DNA of 64,000 bases from Caulobacter zeae. Lineage in GTDB: Bacteria; Pseudomonadota; Alphaproteobacteria; Caulobacterales; Caulobacteraceae. The translations under genes and the position numbers were made by a program. Under the pieces are notes generated by a model, which was given only the letters and a program-made list of their open reading frames with translations, was not told where the DNA came from and did not search any database. Shown in pieces: positions 60,546 to 64,000 of the stretch (position 1 is the stretch's first letter; each line of letters starts with the position of its first letter). Location of the stretch: positions 124,001 through 188,000 of the forward strand of contig NZ_PJRS01000046.1 in assembly GCF_002858925.1 (NCBI RefSeq). The letters are read 5' to 3'.

Positions 60546-60550
60546 ACGCA

Positions 60551-61132
60551 CTACCCTTTCAGCAGCGCCTTCAGCTGCGCCAGGCCCCGCTCGGGCGGGC
60601 TGCCATAGCCGATCGGCTCGACGAAATTGCCCTTGGCGTCGAACAGGTAGACCGCCGACGAGTGGTCGACCGTGTATTCCCCGCCCTCGATCGCCACCTT
60701 GCGGTGATAGACGCGGTAGGCCTTGGCGGCCGCGTCGGTCTGCGCCGTCGTGCCGGTCAGGCCCCGGATGCGGTGGTCGAAATTCGACAGATAGAGCTTC
60801 AGCTGCTCGGGCGTGTCGCGCTCGGGATCGACCGAGACGAACACCACGTTCAGCTTGTCGGCGTCGGGACCCAGGTCCTTCAGCCAGCCGGTCATCTCGG
60901 TCAGGGTCGTGGGGCACACCTCCGGACAGAAGGTAAAGCCGAAGAAGATCGCCGTGGGCTTGCCCAGCAGGTCCTTATCGGTGACGGCCTTGCCGTCCTG
61001 GTCGACCAGTTGGAACGGCCCTCCGACCTTGGCCGAGGCGTTGGCCTTGGCGTGCTCGGTCGTGCGGTCGCAGGCGGCCAGGGGCGCGGCGCAGATCAGC
61101 GCCGCCAGGACGAATTTGGACAGAATACGCAC
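60551..61132 (-). CDS. SCO1/SenC-type copper chaperone lipoprotein
   Basis: A 193-residue thioredoxin-fold lipoprotein that delivers copper to cytochrome c oxidase. It starts at GTG 61132, four bases after the PCuAC stop. The N-terminus is a lipoprotein signal with lipobox LAAC; the copper ligands are FCPEVC (CxxxC) and the late histidine in TVDHSSAVYLFD. FFGFTFCPEVCPTTLTEM is the family signature. It is the last gene of a copper-related operon. Confidence 0.92.
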   Translation of the reverse strand: MRILSKFVLAALICAAPLAACDRTTEHAKANASAKVGGPFQLVDQDGKAVTDKDLLGKPTAIFFGFTFCPEVCPTTLTEMTGWLKDLGPDADKLNVVFVSVDPERDTPEQLKLYLSNFDHRIRGLTGTTAQTDAAAKAYRVYHRKVAIEGGEYTVDHSSAVYLFDAKGNFVEPIGYGSPPERGLAQLKALLKG

Positions 61133-61134
61133 GT

Positions 61135-61584
61135 CTACTTGCCTCCCACGGCCTTGACCGGCGCGTTGATCGCCACCGGCGCCGCGAACTTGAACCGCAG
61201 CGTCAGCGGCACGCTGGCGCCCGCCACGAGATCGATCTTCGGGCCGATGACCATCAGGTGCTCGGCCCCGGGCTTCAGCGCCACGGCCTGGCCGGCCGGC
61301 AGCGCCAGGCCTTCCGGGAGCTTGCGCATGCGCATCACCCCGCCGTCCATCGACATGGTGTGGATCTCGGCCCGGGCCGCCGCCGGGGTCTCCACCGACA
61401 CCAGCTGGTCGGCGACCGAGGCGGTCAGGGTCAGGTAGCAGCCGCCGGCCGGCGCGCCCTTGGGCGCGGCCCGGCACCAGGCGCCGTCGACGGCGACCTT
61501 GGGCGCCACCCGGGCGGGCGGCGCGGCCTGGGCGGCGCCCGCCAACGCGCCGGCTGCGAGAACGGAAAGCAACAGGGTCTTCAT
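61135..61584 (-). CDS. PCu(A)C periplasmic copper chaperone
   Basis: A 149-residue exported protein (signal peptide ending near GAAQA). The metal motif H(M)xnM...HxM is present as EIHTMSMDGGVMRMR and, 22 or so residues on, AEHLMVIGP. It binds Cu(I) and passes copper to the Cu-A site of cytochrome oxidase, usually with a Sco partner, which is encoded next. Its stop is four bases before the sco start codon. Confidence 0.92.
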   Translation of the reverse strand: MKTLLLSVLAAGALAGAAQAAPPARVAPKVAVDGAWCRAAPKGAPAGGCYLTLTASVADQLVSVETPAAARAEIHTMSMDGGVMRMRKLPEGLALPAGQAVALKPGAEHLMVIGPKIDLVAGASVPLTLRFKFAAPVAINAPVKAVGGK

Positions 61585-61586
61585 GG

Positions 61587-62915
61587 TCAGGCTCCAGCCT
61601 CGAGGCGCCGCCAGGGGGACAGGCGGCGCAGGATGAGATCAAGCGACAGGACCGCCGCCAGCGATACGCCGACGAGCGGATAGAGAACGGCCAGGGGCAG
61701 GACGAGGGCCAGCAGCCCCAGATAGGCGCGACGATCGGCCGGCGGGACCGGAGCGGCCAGCCGCCCCTTCGGCCGGCGCTTCCACCACATGACCACGGCC
61801 GAGACGCCGAGCAGCCAGACAGCGACGCAGCCGGCCAGCATCACCAGCTTGTTGAAAAGGCCAAACTGCTGGCCCTGATGGACGGCGATGCCCCACTCGA
61901 TGGCCTTGGCCGCCGGCCCGAAGTCGCGATAGCCGAGGTCGGCGATAACCCGACCGTCGCCGCCGTCGAGATAGAGGGTGCGGGTGCGCTCGACCCGGTC
62001 GGGCATGTAGGCCGCTGTCCAGGTTCCGCCGTGGGCCTTGGGCAGGGTCAGGGTGAAGCCGTCGTCCAGGCCGGCGGCCTTCGCCCGCTCGAAGACGGCG
62101 TCGACGCCGAGACTTGTATGACCGTGGCCCGACACGGGCGCGGCACGGGCCTGCAACGCCCACGGCACGCCTTCGCTCGGGGCCTCCCCCGCATGGTGCG
62201 GCTGGGCGACCGGCGGACGCGGGCGCCCCCAGCCGGCCTGCGTGGTCAGCTGCCGGACCTCCTTGCCCCAGACGGCCGACCACGGCATGCCGGTGACCGC
62301 CAGGAACAGGATCACCAGCCCCGCGAAGATCCCGGTCACCGCATGCAGGTCACGCCAGAAGACGCGCCTGGCCGGCGCGCCGCGCACGCTCACTACGCCG
62401 CCGCCGCGTCCGCGCGGCCACCATAGGAAGATCCCCGTGGCGACCAGCACGATGGCCCAGCCGGCGACGATCTCGACCAGCAGGTTGGCGACGGGGCCGG
62501 CGATATCCAGGCTGTGCAGCCGCTTGACCACGCCCATCGCGCCGCCCGGCGCGCCGACGCCCAGCACCCGGCCGGTGTGCGGATCGACATAGGCCGTCCG
62601 CGCGCCCTCGTCGGTGTCGAGCGCCAGTTGCACGGCGCGGTCGCCGCGCGCGGGGACGACTACCTGCCGGACCTTGCCGCCCGCCGCCACCTCGGCGGCG
62701 GCGACCCAGGCCGAGACGGGCGTCGCCCCCGGTGCGTCGGCGACCACGGCCAGCGGGCGCTGGACGATCGCGGTCAACTCGTCCTTGAACAGGTAGAGCC
62801 CGCCGGTCAGCGCCAGCAGCATCAGGACGGGCAGCACCAGCAGGCCTGCATAGAAGTGCCAGCGCCAGAAGGCGCGATAAACCTCGCCGCCCGGGGTTTC
62901 GCTTGCCCTCGCCAT
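61587..62915 (-). CDS. PepSY-domain membrane protein of the copper operon
   Basis: A 442-residue inner-membrane protein of the PepSY-associated TM family (PiuB/DUF2796-like). It has four helices: WRWHFYAGLLVLPVLMLLALTGGLYLFKDE at the start, then a PepSY-type periplasmic part (VRQVVVPARGDRAVQLAL), then WAIVLVATGIFLWWPRG, VFWRDLHAVTGIFAGLVILFLAVTGMPW, and a C-terminal pair. Such proteins accompany TBDRs and help move metal or siderophore across the membrane or reduce it. The start ATG 62915 follows the TBDR stop by two bases. Confidence 0.88.
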   Translation of the reverse strand: MARASETPGGEVYRAFWRWHFYAGLLVLPVLMLLALTGGLYLFKDELTAIVQRPLAVVADAPGATPVSAWVAAAEVAAGGKVRQVVVPARGDRAVQLALDTDEGARTAYVDPHTGRVLGVGAPGGAMGVVKRLHSLDIAGPVANLLVEIVAGWAIVLVATGIFLWWPRGRGGGVVSVRGAPARRVFWRDLHAVTGIFAGLVILFLAVTGMPWSAVWGKEVRQLTTQAGWGRPRPPVAQPHHAGEAPSEGVPWALQARAAPVSGHGHTSLGVDAVFERAKAAGLDDGFTLTLPKAHGGTWTAAYMPDRVERTRTLYLDGGDGRVIADLGYRDFGPAAKAIEWGIAVHQGQQFGLFNKLVMLAGCVAVWLLGVSAVVMWWKRRPKGRLAAPVPPADRRAYLGLLALVLPLAVLYPLVGVSLAAVLSLDLILRRLSPWRRLEAGA

Positions 62916-62917
62916 GG

Positions 62918-64000
62918 TCAGAAAGACACCGTCACGCCGCCGAACACCGAGCGGCCGTCGCCCGGCCAGACGGCGGCGGTGGCGGCCGTCCAGGTGGTGG
63001 CCGCCTGGACGTTGGAGACATAGGCCTCGTCCGTCAGGTTGCGGGCGTCGAGGAACAGCGAAACCTTGTCGGTCGCCTTCCAGCCGGCGTTGAGGTTGAG
63101 GATCGCATAGGACGGCGCGGTCCTGGTGTTCTTGTAGTCGATCCACTGGTCGCTGGCGGACCACTCCACCGACGGCGCCAGGAACCACCGCGCCGCCGCG
63201 TCGTAGCGCAGCTCGGCCCGGTAGAAGTGCTTGGGCACGATGGGCAGGCGGTTGTCGCCGTACTGGGCGTCGCCGTCGAAGCGGAAGTCCGACAGGGTGT
63301 AGGTCTGGCGCAGGCGCCAGCGCGGCGCGAAGGCCCAGTCCAGCGCCGCCTCGACGCCCTGGTGGATCGTGTCGTCGGCGTTGAAGGTGGCGGCCGGGTG
63401 CTGGCTGTCGACGGCGAACTGCAGGAGCTCGTTCTTCAGCTTGGCGCGATAGGCGGTCAGGTCGTAGGTGAACGTCCCGCGATGACCGCGCGCGCCCGCC
63501 TCGGCGGTCCAGGCCTCCTGCGCCTGGATCGGCGCGAAACCGACATTGCTCGGCGACAGCGAGCTGAAGTTGGGCGGCTCGACCGAACGGGTGACATTGG
63601 CGAACAGCTGCGAGCCGTCGTCGCCCTGCCACAGCACGCCCACGCGCGGCGACACCCACTCGTAGTCCTTGTCGGCCGTCAGGTTGAAGGTCGAGGCTGC
63701 GGCCGGAACCTTGAAGCTCTGGTAGTCGCGCTCGGCCCGCCCCCAGGTCAGGCCGCCGACCAGGATCACGTGGTCGGTGACGAACAGGCGCCCCTCGCCG
63801 AACACGTCGGCGGCCTTGGCGTTCTGCAGCGACAGCGACTGCAGCGCGCCGCGCCCGCCCCGGACGTTGGTGTAGAAGGCCGAGTCCAGGTCGCCCTGGC
63901 GATACCAGGCGCCGAGATAGGCGTCGGCCTTCAGCCCGCCGACCTCGCCGTCCCAGTCCAGCCGCCCGAAGGCGCCGTAGTTGCGGCTCTGCTGGTCGAT
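62918..64000 (-). CDS. TonB-dependent receptor of the copper operon, 5' part outside the window
   Basis: The last 360 residues of an outer-membrane receptor; the frame is fully open to the window edge, so the plug and signal lie outside. The visible barrel has GGRGALQSLSLQ, DYEWVSPRVGVLWQGDDG, FANVTRSVEPPNFSSLSPSN, EAGARGHRGTFTYDLTAYRAKLKNELL, DARNLTDEAYVSNVQAATT and the terminal VFGGVTVSF. TBDRs of this kind beside PepSY, PCuAC and Sco genes are linked to copper acquisition; that is inference. It is the first visible gene of the operon that runs to sco. Confidence 0.88.
   Translation of the reverse strand: MDQQSRNYGAFGRLDWDGEVGGLKADAYLGAWYRQGDLDSAFYTNVRGGRGALQSLSLQNAKAADVFGEGRLFVTDHVILVGGLTWGRAERDYQSFKVPAAASTFNLTADKDYEWVSPRVGVLWQGDDGSQLFANVTRSVEPPNFSSLSPSNVGFAPIQAQEAWTAEAGARGHRGTFTYDLTAYRAKLKNELLQFAVDSQHPAATFNADDTIHQGVEAALDWAFAPRWRLRQTYTLSDFRFDGDAQYGDNRLPIVPKHFYRAELRYDAAARWFLAPSVEWSASDQWIDYKNTRTAPSYAILNLNAGWKATDKVSLFLDARNLTDEAYVSNVQAATTWTAATAAVWPGDGRSVFGGVTVSF

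Overview
The window is a high-GC alphaproteobacterial chromosome segment that I assign to Caulobacter or a very close relative. Four things support this: a fliI-fliJ flagellar export pair behind a CtrA-like box; a GTTC-N7-GTTC SOS box in front of uvrA; an EcfG/SigT-type GGAAC-N17-CGTT promoter; and many TonB-dependent receptors (TBDRs) beside plant cell-wall hydrolases. The genus call is inference. Codon use looks even throughout and I see no prophage, insertion sequence, CRISPR array or rRNA.

Layout. 0-4.2 kb: exported alpha/beta hydrolase, fliI, fliJ and a lipoprotein GH10 xylanase. 4.2-10.7 kb: small envelope or stress proteins (DUF4282, an EcfG-promoted exported protein, a CVNH plus beta/gamma-crystallin protein, entericidin, DUF983, DUF3309), an MHS-family transporter and DUF599. 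10.3-14.6 kb: yjbR-msrA, tRNA-Ser(GGA), an exported deoxyribosyltransferase-like protein and an ABC-F ATPase. 14.7-23 kb: SOS-controlled uvrA, four tandem related membrane proteins and trmFO. 23-25.7 kb: an exported protein, two related AraC-type regulators and an alpha/beta hydrolase. 25.8-34.2 kb: a FecI/FecR surface-signalling pair with an STN-domain TBDR, then a large carbohydrate-type TBDR. 34.3-39.5 kb: a lipid-modification cluster (DUF1365, FAD oxidoreductase, CFA-type methyltransferase, DUF2177) with an ECF sigma factor and RskA-like anti-sigma. 39.5-41.2 kb: an MscS channel and a Coq7-like protein. 41.4-47.5 kb: a purine/urate catabolic operon (allC, pucG, puuE, uraD, puuD, TetR). 47.5-48 kb: a ParE-type toxin-antitoxin pair. 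48-49.4 kb: an exported M20 amidohydrolase. 49.5-56.5 kb: a glucuronoxylan block (TBDR, GH67 alpha-glucuronidase, ManD, GntR regulator). 56.5-58.7 kb: a leaderless triple-repeat protein with a leaderless GH18 protein. 58.8-60.4 kb: TetR plus an MDR oxidoreductase. 60.5-64 kb: a copper set (Sco, PCuAC, PepSY protein, 5'-truncated TBDR).

Genes working together. The GH10 xylanase, GH67 alpha-glucuronidase, neighbouring TBDR and ManD form a plausible route from methylglucuronoxylan to hexuronate catabolism; a perfect palindrome between aguA and manD, partly repeated before the GntR gene, fits a shared operator. The purine operon covers urate to ureidoglycine/glyoxylate, except for 5-hydroxyisourate hydrolase. 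Intergenic spaces carry several families of interspersed palindromic repeats, and at least two genes end inside such elements or inside terminators.

The least explained content is the leaderless GH18 plus three-repeat protein, the four-member membrane-protein family, the tandem repeats upstream of two TBDRs, and the CVNH/crystallin fusion.
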